36,607 bases of DNA from Prochlorococcus sp. AG-363-O16 (GCA_003280095.1 QCGA01000013.1:1-36607); one strand, 5' to 3'; positions 25,945-35,652 are shown, numbered from the stretch's first letter. Numbers and translations are program-made. The notes: a model not told the origin generated them from the sequence alone.

Positions 25945-26994
25945 TTATTTCAGCGGAGGAGCTATTAATAAACCTCCATTTGTATATAAATTATTTAAAC
26001 CACGGGGTATGGTTACTGAGCTTTTTGGACCTAGATTTCTGTTATAGATTTCACCATAATTTCCCGTATTACGAATTATATTTGCAACAAAATCGTTTCG
26101 CAGGCCTAATTTAGAGCCGAGATTGCCGTCAATTCCTAGAAGTCTTCTTAATGAAGTATTTGTGTTATCAGCTTTTGCTAGTTCAATCTTTATATTGATA
26201 TTATTTTGAGTGATGTTAAATTCCTCAGCTGCAATTAGCGCATATATGGTCCATCTCACTGCATCAGATAGTTTTTGGTCTCCTCCAATAGACGCGGGGG
26301 CTAATGGTTCCTTGCTTAAAATTTCTTCTAATATTTTGTGATTTTTACGATCTGGTAAATTTGCTTTTACAGCTGCTAATTGAGAACGATCGGATGTCAT
26401 GGCTTTGCATCTGCCTTGACGATATCCTGCGACAACTTGATTCAAATCTTGATATTTTATTGGTTTGTAGTTTAATTTTCTTTCTTGGAAAATGTCGTTA
26501 AGATTTAGTTCTGTCGTTGTGCCTGAACCTACACATATTGTGCTGTTATTTAAGTCCTTGATGCTATTTATTCTGCTCGACTTCTTAACCAATATGCCTT
26601 GCCCATCGTGAAATATTGTTGGTGCAAATGTTACTCCATTCCCACCAATCGAATCTCGGCTTAAATTGAAAGTCGTATTCCGGGAAAGTACGTCAATTTC
26701 CCCGCTTCTGAGTGCTGTGAACCTTTCAGGAGCGGTTAACGTTCTGTACTGTACTTTACTGGGATCGCCAATGATTGCTGCAGCTATTGCCTTACATATA
26801 TCAACATCTATTCCTTGATATTTACCATTTTGTTGTAGATAACTAAATCCAGGAATCTTGCCACTTATGCCACATTTTAGTTCGCCTCGTTTTTGTATTA
26901 TATCTAATCTTGATATTGTCCCATGGTTTTGGTTAGAACAACCAAAACAAGCAAGAGCAATAGCAAGGACAGTTAGAAGATTTTTTTTAGACAT
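25945..26994 (-). CDS. aapJ: amino-acid ABC transporter solute-binding protein (AapJ type)
   Basis: A 349-aa periplasmic binding protein. I start at ATG 26992-26994 because MSKKNLLTVLAIALACFGCSNQ is a clear signal peptide, with a cysteine (ACFGC) that may be lipidated. The upstream in-frame extension to 27081 lacks signal-peptide character. Mature motifs match AapJ: GELKCGISGKIPGFSY, GIDVDICKAIAAAIIGDPSKV, YRTLTAPERFTALRSGEIDVLSRNTTFNLSRD and SDRSQLAAVK. These suit a general L-amino-acid binder. Amino-acid uptake of this kind fits mixotrophic nitrogen use in low-light Prochlorococcus. The upstream gap of about 200 bp holds the operon promoter. Confidence 0.87.
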   Translation of the reverse strand: MSKKNLLTVLAIALACFGCSNQNHGTISRLDIIQKRGELKCGISGKIPGFSYLQQNGKYQGIDVDICKAIAAAIIGDPSKVQYRTLTAPERFTALRSGEIDVLSRNTTFNLSRDSIGGNGVTFAPTIFHDGQGILVKKSSRINSIKDLNNSTICVGSGTTTELNLNDIFQERKLNYKPIKYQDLNQVVAGYRQGRCKAMTSDRSQLAAVKANLPDRKNHKILEEILSKEPLAPASIGGDQKLSDAVRWTIYALIAAEEFNITQNNINIKIELAKADNTNTSLRRLLGIDGNLGSKLGLRNDFVANIIRNTGNYGEIYNRNLGPKSSVTIPRGLNNLYTNGGLLIAPPLK

Positions 26995-27199
26995 TATGCT
27001 TTGCTTGATGTTTCTCCTAGGTATCGTGATTATACAGGTAATTGGAGTATTTTTTTTATTTTGTAGGACATTATTAATCATTGATATGTAGAAGTAATCT
27101 CAATGGATAGTTCTCTCGTCGTGACCAGAAATGTGAGTCTTTAGCAGTTTTGTGTATATATTTATTGCATATTGATTTGGTTGATAATAATCTAATCTT

Positions 27200-28774
27200 T
27201 TATCCGTGAGAACTCTCTTGACCTGCTAATCGTTCAAACAGGTCAAGGCTTTCATCATTCAGTCCAATAACTTCTACTTCAGAGCCGCCAAGTCGTAATT
27301 TTCTAATTAATTGGTTTAGCGCACTGACACCACTTTGGTCCCATATATGAGCTTTTGACATATTTATGTAGATCTTCCTTGGATGTTGATGGATGTTGAA
27401 ACCTTGTAGGAAGTATATCTTACTTACAAAGAATAACTGTCCAATTACATTATATTCTACTTCATCTGGACTGATTTCATTTACATCTACCTTAATTACT
27501 TTTGCTACCTTTCTACTAAATAGAATCCCTGCAAGTGCAACTCCTGCTAGTACTCCTAGGGCCAGATTGTGAGGAGTAGTAAGCATAGTCACCGAGAAAG
27601 TCATTAACATAACCGCTGTATCACTTCTTGGTATTTTACTAATATTTTTAAGGCCGGCGATGTCAGCCGTGCTGATCGCAATGGTAATCATTACAGCTAC
27701 CAAAGCTGCAATTGGAATTTGCTCCAGCCAGCCTCTGCAGAGCAAAATCATACCTAGCAGGCAGATTCCTGAAGAAAGTGTTGATAACCTTGTTCTTCCT
27801 CCGTTTTCTGTATTCATTACTGATTGGCCTACTAACGCACAGCCTGCCATGCCACCAAATATGGATGAAACTACATTTGCTATTCCTTGTCCTCTTGCTT
27901 CTATATTTTTATTTGAGTTCGTATCTGTAATGTCATCTAATATATCTTGTGTTAAGAAAGTCTCCATAAGTCCAACTAGTGAGATTGCTAATGATGTCGG
28001 CAATACAACTCCAAGTGTTTCTAGATTAAAGGGAACTTTTCCATTAATTGTTTCTCCAAATGGCAAGGAAAAGTTAGGTAAGCCGACAGGTAATTCTCCA
28101 AGATCACTTACTGTTGGTATATTAAGATTAAATGTAATAGCTATGAATGTGATAACAATTATGGCCAGTAGTTGAGAGGGGATCAGTTTTGTTAACTTTG
28201 GGAATCCATAGATTATTATTAAACCTATAATTACTAAAATCCAAACAGTAATTATTTGAGTACCAACGGGTAGTTTTTGAAGGGAATCTTTTATAGATAT
28301 TTCTTCCCCGTAGTGAAAATTTATGCCCAGTTGAGGAAATTGAGCTTGAAGTATGAGTAGTGCAAGAGCATTTACAAAACCACTTAGTACACCCTGAGGT
28401 ACGAATCTCATTTGATAAGCAAGGCCTAGATACCCCCAGAGGATTTGAAATACGCCAGTCATTAATCCTGCAACCATCAAATATGCCAGCCCAAGCCCCT
28501 CTCCTTGGGCATTTCCTAGAGCAACGAGCCCTGTCATTAAAAGCGCAGTTGACCCAGTTGCAGAGGTAATCATTCCCATGCGACCTCCTACAAAGGCGAT
28601 CGTTATTGAGAGGCAAAATGCTCCGAATAATCCAACCTGTGGATCAACTCCAGCAATTCCTGAGAAGGCAATTGCTTCTGGAATCATTGCGAATGCGACA
28701 ACTAAACCTGACAAAATGTCTTTCCTAGGTTCCTTAAACCATTCCTTGATGACTGAAGTGTCTGTTCTATTCAC
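27200..28774 (-). CDS. SulP-family anion transporter with STAS domain
   Basis: A 524-aa SulP transporter. The membrane domain starts with the family block [24 protein letters not shown] and [23 protein letters not shown], then ten or more hydrophobic segments. A C-terminal STAS domain (about 430-524) includes [23 protein letters not shown]. Family members move sulfate or bicarbonate; BicA-type bicarbonate uptake and sulfate uptake cannot be separated from motifs, so the ion is open. The gene follows an FAD oxidoreductase by 33 bp and stops 118 bp above the transporter operon. The marine setting makes bicarbonate use attractive, but that is inference. Confidence 0.84.
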   Translation of the reverse strand: MNRTDTSVIKEWFKEPRKDILSGLVVAFAMIPEAIAFSGIAGVDPQVGLFGAFCLSITIAFVGGRMGMITSATGSTALLMTGLVALGNAQGEGLGLAYLMVAGLMTGVFQILWGYLGLAYQMRFVPQGVLSGFVNALALLILQAQFPQLGINFHYGEEISIKDSLQKLPVGTQIITVWILVIIGLIIIYGFPKLTKLIPSQLLAIIVITFIAITFNLNIPTVSDLGELPVGLPNFSLPFGETINGKVPFNLETLGVVLPTSLAISLVGLMETFLTQDILDDITDTNSNKNIEARGQGIANVVSSIFGGMAGCALVGQSVMNTENGGRTRLSTLSSGICLLGMILLCRGWLEQIPIAALVAVMITIAISTADIAGLKNISKIPRSDTAVMLMTFSVTMLTTPHNLALGVLAGVALAGILFSRKVAKVIKVDVNEISPDEVEYNVIGQLFFVSKIYFLQGFNIHQHPRKIYINMSKAHIWDQSGVSALNQLIRKLRLGGSEVEVIGLNDESLDLFERLAGQESSHG

Positions 28775-28807
28775 GTTGAGTAATTACCTTCTTAAGTTGA
28801 CGCTATC

Positions 28808-29962
28808 TCATAGAGGAGGCAAAAGCTCATATGGGTCATAACGTTTCTTAAGTTCTTGAAGTTCTGGCAACCATTTTTGAAATGCAGTGTTTACTTCTTC
28901 TCTGTGCCAAGGGAGATGGGTATGTAATTGAGCCAAATGAATACCTGAGCAATCAACTTTGAGTGTTTTCCAGGAATGGTAAAGCCAATTAAGTGCTATT
29001 TCACGTTTAGTCTTGTGGTTTGGAGGCCAGTAACTAGCAATCCAAGGTTTCCACATCGCGTTTCGATGAATAAATGCAGATGATTCAATCTTTTCCCTGG
29101 CAATAGCTCCGCCTAGTTGTTGACAAGCTATATAATTTCTACTGTCAGAACGATTGGCAATCAAATTCTCAATCAAATCGAGTATGTTGCTTGTCGAATG
29201 AGACCATTTATTTGCAGTTAAGCTTATTACCTCAGAATATGATTTATTGTCAAGTCCTAAAGCATCTTGACTAGAATTCATACCAGGTAGATATTGTAAG
29301 CCTTGTATGGAACCAGAATCAATAATATTCAATTTATGTGTGGTGACCAAATCCTCGAAGAAGTGCAATCTATGATCAACAGAGTCACAATAATCAGTAC
29401 AAAGTATCCTAATTTCTTGTCCCCAAATCCAGTTAAGTGAAAGGTTCTCGGACCATTCCTCTGATAAACGAATTAGGGCCTCTAAACCTCTCTTGCTTGT
29501 TTGTGCGTAGAGAAATCTAATGGTTTTTAATGGAAAAGTTTTAAGTTTTAGATTAGTCACAATAGAAAGAAAAGGAGCGGCACCACATAAGGCTCTCCAC
29601 TCTTTATTTTGATCTGGTCTTGAGGAATTATCTGGTCTTTGGCATTGGAACTTCTCTCCATTGCCCCATATTCCACTAATTTCCTCGATGTTATCTACAG
29701 CTAGTCCGTAAATCCTACTTAGTGGGCTTACTCCACCTGTCAAAATATAACCACATCCTACTAAAGGTGATAAGCCAATTGGAAAACCCCTTGAAAACAT
29801 TCTAAGTTTTTCAGAAAGGGCAGCCATGGAGGTTCCGCCTCCGATTTCGACTATATTTTCGTGTTGATTTACTTTTATGGTTTGGAAGTTGCGTCTAAGG
29901 TCAAGGGTATAACGTCCATTGGCAGCACATGAAGTTGATGTTCCTCCGCTACAGACCATCAA
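28808..29962 (-). CDS. FAD-binding oxidoreductase (FAD_binding_4 type)
   Basis: A 384-aa flavoprotein from TTG 29962. The FAD-binding domain is visible as [25 protein letters not shown] (2-25), [17 protein letters not shown] (about 37-53) and [27 protein letters not shown] (about 69-95), followed by a substrate domain. The strand that should begin the domain, and about 37 coding-looking residues, lie upstream in the same frame with no ATG, GTG or TTG (frame open to about 30090). Thus this start is probably not the biological one; see findings. No His lies in the flavin loop, so covalent attachment is unlikely. Substrate unknown. It precedes the SulP gene by 33 bp. Confidence 0.75.
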   Translation of the reverse strand: MMVCSGGTSTSCAANGRYTLDLRRNFQTIKVNQHENIVEIGGGTSMAALSEKLRMFSRGFPIGLSPLVGCGYILTGGVSPLSRIYGLAVDNIEEISGIWGNGEKFQCQRPDNSSRPDQNKEWRALCGAAPFLSIVTNLKLKTFPLKTIRFLYAQTSKRGLEALIRLSEEWSENLSLNWIWGQEIRILCTDYCDSVDHRLHFFEDLVTTHKLNIIDSGSIQGLQYLPGMNSSQDALGLDNKSYSEVISLTANKWSHSTSNILDLIENLIANRSDSRNYIACQQLGGAIAREKIESSAFIHRNAMWKPWIASYWPPNHKTKREIALNWLYHSWKTLKVDCSGIHLAQLHTHLPWHREEVNTAFQKWLPELQELKKRYDPYELLPPL

Positions 29963-30178
29963 GGGTTTAGGAGCAGTAGTTGATGACTTAAGAAATTTAG
30001 AGAGATTTCCGGAGTGAGCTTCTATGACTCCAGCTGTTATTGCGTCATTAGCAACAGGATTGGGAACATTCAGGTGATAGTTGATGATTGATTATTAGTC
30101 TCTTCTTAACACTAACTATGACCTCCTATATTTGCTAGGTCTGTTATGTCTTAGTGTCTTTCTACGTGAGACTTTCTT

Positions 30179-31240
30179 TTGGAATCAGATTTTTTAAAAC
30201 ATCACTCAAACCAGCTTGGCATTCTGATTTGTGGACACGGCAGCAGAAATCGCCTGGCAGTACAGGAGTTTGCTGAATTAGCAAAAGAACTTTCTGGTAA
30301 ATTTAACCCTATCCCAGTTGAGTTTGGATATCTTGAATTTGCAAAACCTACTCTTAAGCAGTGCCTAGACAGGCTTAGGCAACGATCAGTTGATAGGGTT
30401 ATTGCAATCCCTGCAATGCTTACAGCAGCTGGGCATACGAAGAATGATATACCTTCTTTGCTAAATACATATTCAAGAGACAATGATATAAGAATTGAAT
30501 ATGGTAGAGAACTAGGGATTGATAGATTAATTATCGCTACTGCTGCTGAAAGAATTAAAAGTTGTATTAGTCAATACCCTGCTATTCCACTTTCACAAAC
30601 AATGTTAGTAGTTGTTGGAAGAGGATCATCTGATCCGGATGCAAATTCAAATATTTCCAAGGTAACTAGAATGCTTGTAGAGGCCTTTGGTTTTGGTTGG
30701 GGAGGAACGGTTTATTCTGGTGTTACTTTTCCCCTAGTGGAGCCAGGGTTACGTCATTTAGTAAAATTAGGTTTTACTCGAGTGATTGTTTTCCCTTATT
30801 TTTTGTTTTCAGGAGTTCTGGTAAGTCGAATTCGTAAAAATACTCAATTAGTTGCTTCTGATTATCCAGAAGTTGAGTTTCTATCTGCAAAATATCTCGG
30901 CAATCATTCTTTTATTGTGCAGGCATTTATTGAACGCATTAATGAGGTTTTAGAAGGGGAAGTGGCAATGAATTGTTCACTTTGCAAGTACAGAGACAAG
31001 CTGGTTGGCTTTGAAAGCGAAGCAGGGCTGCCACAAACCAGTCATCATCACCATGTAGAAGGATTAGTTGAAGGCTGCACTTTATGCACTGATGAATGTA
31101 CTGGTAAGTGTGAGGAGGCCGGTCAGATGATTCCGCTTTCGTGCCATGACCATGACCATGACCATGCTCACTTTCCTTACCCCAATTCCGATCACCCTTT
31201 GGGGCCTTCAAGCCAGAGATTTGAGTTAGACAAACAGTAA
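30179..31240 (+). CDS. cbiX: CbiX-type sirohydrochlorin chelatase with metal-binding tail
   Basis: A 353-aa chelatase. The N-terminal repeat begins LGILICGHGSRN (13-24) with catalytic His, and a second half has VVGRGSSDPDANSN, so it is a tandem CbiX of the sirohydrochlorin/cobaltochelatase type that inserts cobalt or iron for vitamin B12 or siroheme. The last 90 residues are Cys/His-rich: CSLCKYR, a run of His (HHHH), CTLCTDECTGKC and alternating HDHDHDHAH. This tail, typical of long cyanobacterial CbiX, may store or deliver metal. TTG start at 30179 has no strong SD. It is divergent from the FAD gene. Confidence 0.85.
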   Translation: MESDFLKHHSNQLGILICGHGSRNRLAVQEFAELAKELSGKFNPIPVEFGYLEFAKPTLKQCLDRLRQRSVDRVIAIPAMLTAAGHTKNDIPSLLNTYSRDNDIRIEYGRELGIDRLIIATAAERIKSCISQYPAIPLSQTMLVVVGRGSSDPDANSNISKVTRMLVEAFGFGWGGTVYSGVTFPLVEPGLRHLVKLGFTRVIVFPYFLFSGVLVSRIRKNTQLVASDYPEVEFLSAKYLGNHSFIVQAFIERINEVLEGEVAMNCSLCKYRDKLVGFESEAGLPQTSHHHHVEGLVEGCTLCTDECTGKCEEAGQMIPLSCHDHDHDHAHFPYPNSDHPLGPSSQRFELDKQ

Positions 31241-31702
31241 ATCCCTCTCAGCCAGGACAGACTCAGCAGTCTCTTCTCGACCTGTGTCTCGAAAGACTCT
31301 CAGATATAAGTATGCCTAATAGAATACTTCTACATGATTTTCCAGAGAGATTTCCACAGGTTTCTAGGACTTTTTCCACCATTGATTGCTCTGATGTGTT
31401 GTATTTCCTTCTTCCCTGTGGTTTACGGCAAATGTCTCATTAGTACCTTGACTTTTAAATTTATAGGTTTCCCACTTCTCGAATGAAGGGTTGTTTCTGA
31501 GTAAAAGTAAGTAACCAACATGAGTCTTGAACTGTCTCGCCAAGATTCGGAATTCGCAACGAAATTTTGACGCCACATAAAACTATGGGGATTCTTATCG
31601 GGAATGAAACCACTGCACCCTTGATTAATGGATCGCTGTCATTTGGAACGTTGTGCCGAAATAAACCAGACCACTACAGCTTTGCACCCCTCACCTGGTT
31701 AC
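31241..31702. other. intergenic stretch with three DnaA-box-like 9-mers
   Basis: No confident gene. A 70-codon minus-strand frame (31364-31576, GTG start) lacks an SD and any recognisable domain. Three sequences one mismatch from TTTTCCACA occur at 31338-31346, 31350-31358 and 31372-31380. They lie in a non-coding context but without other origin features. Small inverted repeats near 31260-31300 may be incidental. Confidence 0.3.
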
Positions 31703-31894
31703 GTGAGTTTGGAAGCAGAAATACCCGAGGACCTTTACCTTGCAATGAAGGATTTTCTCGCAACTAATCCAAACTGGGATCAATACAGAGTTATGAGCTC
31801 CGCTTTGGCGAATTTCTTGTTTCAAAATGGTTGTGGTGATAGAGCAGTAACTGAGAGATATCTCAATGATCTTTTTTCAAAGGCAGATTCGTAA
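31703..31894 (+). CDS. DUF2811 family protein, 63 aa
   Basis: From GTG 31703 the protein reads VSLEAEIPEDLYLAM, followed by NPNWDQYRVMSSALANFLFQNGC and a C-terminal RYLNDLF, matching the small cyanobacterial DUF2811 family. The frame is open to ATG 31628, adding 25 residues that look non-conserved. A ribbon-helix-helix-like fold would suit its short helical pattern, but function is unknown. Its 3' end overlaps the convergent GMC oxidoreductase gene by 32 nt, so the last ten residues of each share DNA. Confidence 0.75.
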   Translation: MSLEAEIPEDLYLAMKDFLATNPNWDQYRVMSSALANFLFQNGCGDRAVTERYLNDLFSKADS

Positions 31895-33569
31895 GAGCTT
31901 TTAAGCATGCTCGACGAGTAATTGCCAACATTGTCAACGTAGGACTCTGCCAACCAGAAGTTGGCCAGCAAGCCCCATCAACTACTAGGACATTTGGACA
32001 TTCCCATAATTCATTCCATGGACTTACCACACTGTTCTTAGGATCTGTTCCCATAGGAGCACCTCCAACCTCATGAATGTAGTAACCCGGAGGAGGTGCT
32101 TCAGATTGAAGGGCTACAGCGTTTTCGAGGAGTGGTTCGATTAAAGGCATTTTAAAAAGGTTCTTTAATTTAGAGATTTCACCTCCGGCTTCTTGAACAA
32201 TCATGGATATAGTTTTATCCATATGATCTACCATATTCCTTTCATTTTTACTCCATTCAAATTCTATATGAGGTATCGCAATCCCCAATCTGTCTTTTTT
32301 ATTTGAAAGGCTAACTTTGTTTTCTTTTCTCGCTAGAACTTCTCCGTGAGCTATAAGAAACCCAGTTGAGGTATTTGGCTTCCTTTTTAATAGGTTTGGA
32401 GGCTCAAACCTATCGATTGCACCCCAGATTCCATAGCCTCTAATAAAATCTAAGTTTTGCTTAATTTGAAATCGTGAACCAATAGGTATAAAGAAACTAC
32501 CAGCTCCAGAAAGTTCATGTTTCACAGTCGATTTATATTTTTTTGATATATTAGTCGATTTTGGATAGGAGAAAAATCTACAAATAGATACATGATCCAT
32601 TAGGTATTTACCTAATTTTCCTGAGCGTTCTATAAAACCATTGTGAATATAACTTTCTTGTGAGTTAAGTAAAATTCTATTCGTTTGAATGGTTGAAGCA
32701 CACAGAATAATTAAGTTCGAATAAATTGTGAATCTTTTACCTGAATTATGGGAAACAACTACTAGACCTTTAGCGTGACTTCTATTTTTATTCATCACTA
32801 TCCTTTCAACTATATGTTCACTCATTAATTCGACATTTCCTGTAGAAATTGCTTGCTTTAGAGTGCTACCATTACTACTTGAACTAGACCATGATTTGTT
32901 CTCAGAGCGATTATGAGGTCCAAATCCTCTAGAGTTAATTACTTGTAATCTCAACTTTCTGTTTACTTCCTTAGCAAAGGATTCTTCGGAACTTGTCAAA
33001 GGAAATGGTTCCAAATATTCACCATCAGGTAAATTCTCTAGTCCATCACTTTTCCCATGCACATTAAGTAGTTTTTCTATCTTGGAATAGTGTGGTTCGA
33101 GTTCTTCATAGGTCAATGGCCATTTAGGGCCGAATCCGTCTTTGTCTGCTGCTTTAAATTCGTCATTTGAAAGCCTTAGGGTAATCCCCCCCCAAGTAAG
33201 GCTTCTTCCTCCAACTTGTCTACCTTGTGTCCATAGAAACGGCTTATTCTTGGGACAAGTATATGGATAATCTTTTTCGTTAATATATAAATTTGGGTTA
33301 GCTTTCCAGTAGCCTGGATGCTGGGACTGTTTTTGCTTTTCACCAGATGTAATTCCTATAATCCTATTGATGCTATTTAATGGTTCTGAGCCATATGCAA
33401 CTTTTTCTGTATGACTTGGACCAGCTTCTATGACTAGAACAGACATCCCACCTTCAGCCAAGGTTAAAGCTGCCAATCCTCCAGTTGCTCCTGAACCAAC
33501 TACAATAGCGTCGATCTGTTTGGAATTTCCTGCATGATGCATAAGGTTTTTTGCTGTTACTAGAACCAA
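31863..33569 (-). CDS. GMC-family flavin oxidoreductase
   Basis: A 568-aa glucose-methanol-choline oxidoreductase. The FAD-binding VVGSGATGGLAALTLAEGG (22-40) and VIEAGP (46-51) are intact, followed by GGRSLTWGGITLRLS (about 116-130). The C-terminal segment has HEVGGAPMGTD and GACWPTSGWQSPTLTMLAITRRA. The expected Asn-Pro-Thr of many members reads Ser-Pro-Thr here (QSPTLT). Substrate unknown; sugar or polyol oxidation is typical of this group. ATG-like start at 33567-33569. Eight consecutive C in the plus strand (33186-33193) form a homopolymer within the gene. Its 3' end overlaps DUF2811 by 32 nt. Confidence 0.85.
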   Translation of the reverse strand: MVLVTAKNLMHHAGNSKQIDAIVVGSGATGGLAALTLAEGGMSVLVIEAGPSHTEKVAYGSEPLNSINRIIGITSGEKQKQSQHPGYWKANPNLYINEKDYPYTCPKNKPFLWTQGRQVGGRSLTWGGITLRLSNDEFKAADKDGFGPKWPLTYEELEPHYSKIEKLLNVHGKSDGLENLPDGEYLEPFPLTSSEESFAKEVNRKLRLQVINSRGFGPHNRSENKSWSSSSSNGSTLKQAISTGNVELMSEHIVERIVMNKNRSHAKGLVVVSHNSGKRFTIYSNLIILCASTIQTNRILLNSQESYIHNGFIERSGKLGKYLMDHVSICRFFSYPKSTNISKKYKSTVKHELSGAGSFFIPIGSRFQIKQNLDFIRGYGIWGAIDRFEPPNLLKRKPNTSTGFLIAHGEVLARKENKVSLSNKKDRLGIAIPHIEFEWSKNERNMVDHMDKTISMIVQEAGGEISKLKNLFKMPLIEPLLENAVALQSEAPPPGYYIHEVGGAPMGTDPKNSVVSPWNELWECPNVLVVDGACWPTSGWQSPTLTMLAITRRACLKALTNLPLKKDH

Positions 33570-33753
33570 GCTATTATTTTAGTATAAATAGACTACTTGA
33601 AAACTATAATTGTAGAATGAATTAGGATAATGTTTTACATTAAAAGTTACTATCAAGTGAATTATTAAAGTGATTACTTTAATATATTTTTAACATATTA
33701 TTATTATTTGTAAATTTGTTAAACTAATAATAACAGAAATATGTGTTTGTTGA

Positions 33754-33912
33754 ATGGATGCCAAATATCTTGGATGTCCACCATCAATACAATATGACAA
33801 ACTAGATAAGATTTTAGAACTAATGTATAAAATAAGAGTTTATATACTATCAAGAAGATTCTCAGACAAAAAGATGATCATTACTTGCTCAATATCATTA
33901 TGGTTATTATAA
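33754..33912 (+). CDS. possible small protein, 52 aa
   Basis: ATG 33754 to TAA 33910-33912. The sequence has a Cys-Pro-Pro motif, a basic central stretch (KIRVYILSRRFSDKK) and a hydrophobic end (MIITCSISLWLL). No ribosome-binding site is visible and AT-rich sequence can give such frames by chance. It lies in the 460-bp gap between the GMC gene and the initiator tRNA. Kept only as a candidate. Confidence 0.22.
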   Translation: MDAKYLGCPPSIQYDKLDKILELMYKIRVYILSRRFSDKKMIITCSISLWLL

Positions 33913-33970
33913 TAGAATTATATTCACTTATCTAGTATCTTTTACGCCTTTAAAGTCAGATTAAATTTAC

Positions 33971-34000
33971 AGCCACAAATAAAATTAAAGCCACAAATAA
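33971..34000. repeat. 12-nt direct repeat near tRNA-fMet
   Basis: The 12-mer agccacaaataa occurs at 33971-33982 and 33989-34000. Both read, in inverse, as a near copy of the tRNA-fMet 3' end and its downstream bases, so the second copy forms the outer arm of a long hairpin with the tRNA end. Confidence 0.5.
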
Positions 34001-34005
34001 GAAAA

Positions 34006-34021
34006 GCCCGCTTCAGCGGGC
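34006..34021 (-). terminator. terminator of tRNA-fMet
   Basis: A 6-bp GC stem (34006-34011 with 34016-34021) and 4-nt loop. Read on the minus strand, the direction of the tRNA, it is followed by TTTTCTTATTT. On the plus strand a weaker CTTTCTTATTT follows, so it could work in both directions. Outer arms extend the pairing to 33990-34038. Confidence 0.7.
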
Positions 34022-34031
34022 CTTTCTTATT

Positions 34032-34108
<77 letters not shown>

Positions 34109-34155
34109 AAGCTTGAACAGCATACAGCCTAGGGGATTGGGAATCTTGTTTTTGT

Positions 34156-35133
34156 TTAAATCTCCTGGAATTTGAGCTCTCCCTGTACTTCTAGTTGAAG
34201 CCCGGGTCCCAAAAGGAGAATTCGTTCTTCTAATTCGTCAAGGGCAGCTGGTGTAAGCCAATCAAGTTGTCTCAGGAGGTGCAATGCAACTGCATGTTTA
34301 GCTCGTTTTGATCCATCTTCTACTTTGATGGCAATTCCCATACCTTCACCGAGCCTGCTAATGCACTGAATCCCTTCAGCCCCACCTTTGCTAATTAGTT
34401 GTCTGTGTCCTCTTATCATTAATTCAGTGTCAAATAATCCTTCACCAGCAACTAATTCAGGGTAAGCAAGCATCGATCTTTTAATTTGTTCAAGTTCTGC
34501 TTGATTCGCCTCTCCTAAGTGGGCATATAGCAATGCCATTTGATTTAATTGAAGTCTAAGTGTCGGAGCCCCACAGTCATCTCGTGCTGAAAAGAGCTCA
34601 TCAGAAGGAAGTCTTAGTATTTCGCTTACAAGCCTATTTACTTCTTTTTGTAGTGGATGTTTTGCATCAAGATAATTTTCTAACTGCCAGTCCATTTTCT
34701 TTGATGTAGCTAGAAAGGCAGCGTGTTTTCCTGAACAATTGTGTTGTAGGGAACTTTTGGCATTTTTAGGAGTAGGACATTGAAGGCTGTTGACTTCAAT
34801 ACTTGAATTCCAAAGAATTTTAAATACCTCTCTTGCATGTTTTGTTGTCCCAGCGTGTGACCCACAACATACTGCGATTCCTTTTTCATCACAGTTGATT
34901 TTTTCTGCTGCTCCGCTAGTTAGGAAGGGAAGTGCTTGAAATGGTTTAAGGGCAGAACGGATAAAACATTCGAATTCAGAATTTCCTGCTCCCATAAGTA
35001 TTCGTCCTTTGCTGTCACAAACGACTGCGTGTACTCTGTGTATCGATTCGAGACTTGAATCTCTTTTTAGATTTACCTGTAAAGGTAAATAACTTGATCT
35101 TTTAGGATTTCCTAGTCTCGATGTTAATTCCAT
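34156..35133 (-). CDS. L-asparaginase (AnsA/Rhizobium type II family)
   Basis: A 325-aa asparaginase of the Rhizobium etli-type family (PF06089), which is unrelated in fold to E. coli AnsA/B and uses Ser/Lys chemistry. Motifs: HRVHAVVCDSKGRIL (about 32-46), FIRSALKPFQALPFL (about 57-71), CCGSHAGTTKHA (about 88-99), HNCSGKHAAFLA (about 129-140) and DDCGAPTLRL (about 184-193). Cytoplasmic, no signal. It would release aspartate and ammonium. It sits in the minus-strand run with CGLD27, rsfS and DUF3318 (18 bp to CGLD27). Confidence 0.87.
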   Translation of the reverse strand: MELTSRLGNPKRSSYLPLQVNLKRDSSLESIHRVHAVVCDSKGRILMGAGNSEFECFIRSALKPFQALPFLTSGAAEKINCDEKGIAVCCGSHAGTTKHAREVFKILWNSSIEVNSLQCPTPKNAKSSLQHNCSGKHAAFLATSKKMDWQLENYLDAKHPLQKEVNRLVSEILRLPSDELFSARDDCGAPTLRLQLNQMALLYAHLGEANQAELEQIKRSMLAYPELVAGEGLFDTELMIRGHRQLISKGGAEGIQCISRLGEGMGIAIKVEDGSKRAKHAVALHLLRQLDWLTPAALDELEERILLLGPGLQLEVQGELKFQEI

Positions 35134-35151
35134 GTTTAGGTCGCTATATTT

Positions 35152-35637
35152 TTAAAGACTGCATAGATACAGCCCAATAACCATTATCACACCAACTACT
35201 ATCAAAGCTCTTTTTAATGGAATAATAATAGGCTTAACTTCAAATTCCGCTATTAGTAAGTCCTTGCTCCTTGCGGAAATTGATTTCTGCCAACTTTGTC
35301 CATCATACCAACCGGTTTCTTCATACTCTATTTTATTTGAAATCAGACGTCTATAAACATAATTCCAACCTAGCAATTGCCTTAAGATTAGGATGAAGGG
35401 TAACGACAAGGAAGTAAGAGATGAGATTATAATCTCATGAAAAATATCATTTCTATAGTGCCAGTCGCTGTTAACAATATAGAACGAAATTGGTACTAGT
35501 ATTATCCAACTTATCAGTAAAGTACTGCCAAATAGATTTCTTTTTGGCATTGAGTAAAACCAACCTTCATTAAGTTCTTTAAATTGTTCGACTGGAATTT
35601 GATTTGTTGGAACAGGGCAGAAGATTTGCTCATTCAT
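35152..35637 (-). CDS. CGLD27 family membrane protein (DUF1230)
   Basis: A 161-aa membrane protein of the CGLD27/DUF1230 family, conserved in cyanobacteria and plastid-bearing eukaryotes and linked to iron-related stress in plants. Family blocks: FCPVPTNQIPVEQFKELNEGWFY (6-28), GWNYVYRRLISNKIEYEETGWYDGQSW (about 89-115) and DLLIAEFEVKPII (about 125-137). Hydrophobic helices lie near 36-56, 72-90 and 142-158. Function unproven. Separation of 15 bp from rsfS and 18 bp from the asparaginase gene suggests co-transcription. Confidence 0.85.
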   Translation of the reverse strand: MNEQIFCPVPTNQIPVEQFKELNEGWFYSMPKRNLFGSTLLISWIILVPISFYIVNSDWHYRNDIFHEIIISSLTSLSLPFILILRQLLGWNYVYRRLISNKIEYEETGWYDGQSWQKSISARSKDLLIAEFEVKPIIIPLKRALIVVGVIMVIGLYLCSL

Positions 35638-35652
35638 AATTAGTATGGATTT

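Noticed and set aside
28128-28616. 162-codon minus-strand frame inside the SulP gene
   Set aside because: It lies in an alternate frame of a well-supported transporter and its Cys/Arg/Ser-rich translation shows no domain.
31338-31380. Replication origin
   Set aside because: Only three imperfect boxes and no dnaN, gyr or unwinding array nearby.
31364-31576. 70-codon minus-strand frame in the gap after cbiX
   Set aside because: GTG start, no ribosome-binding site and no family features; the codon pattern is no better than chance.
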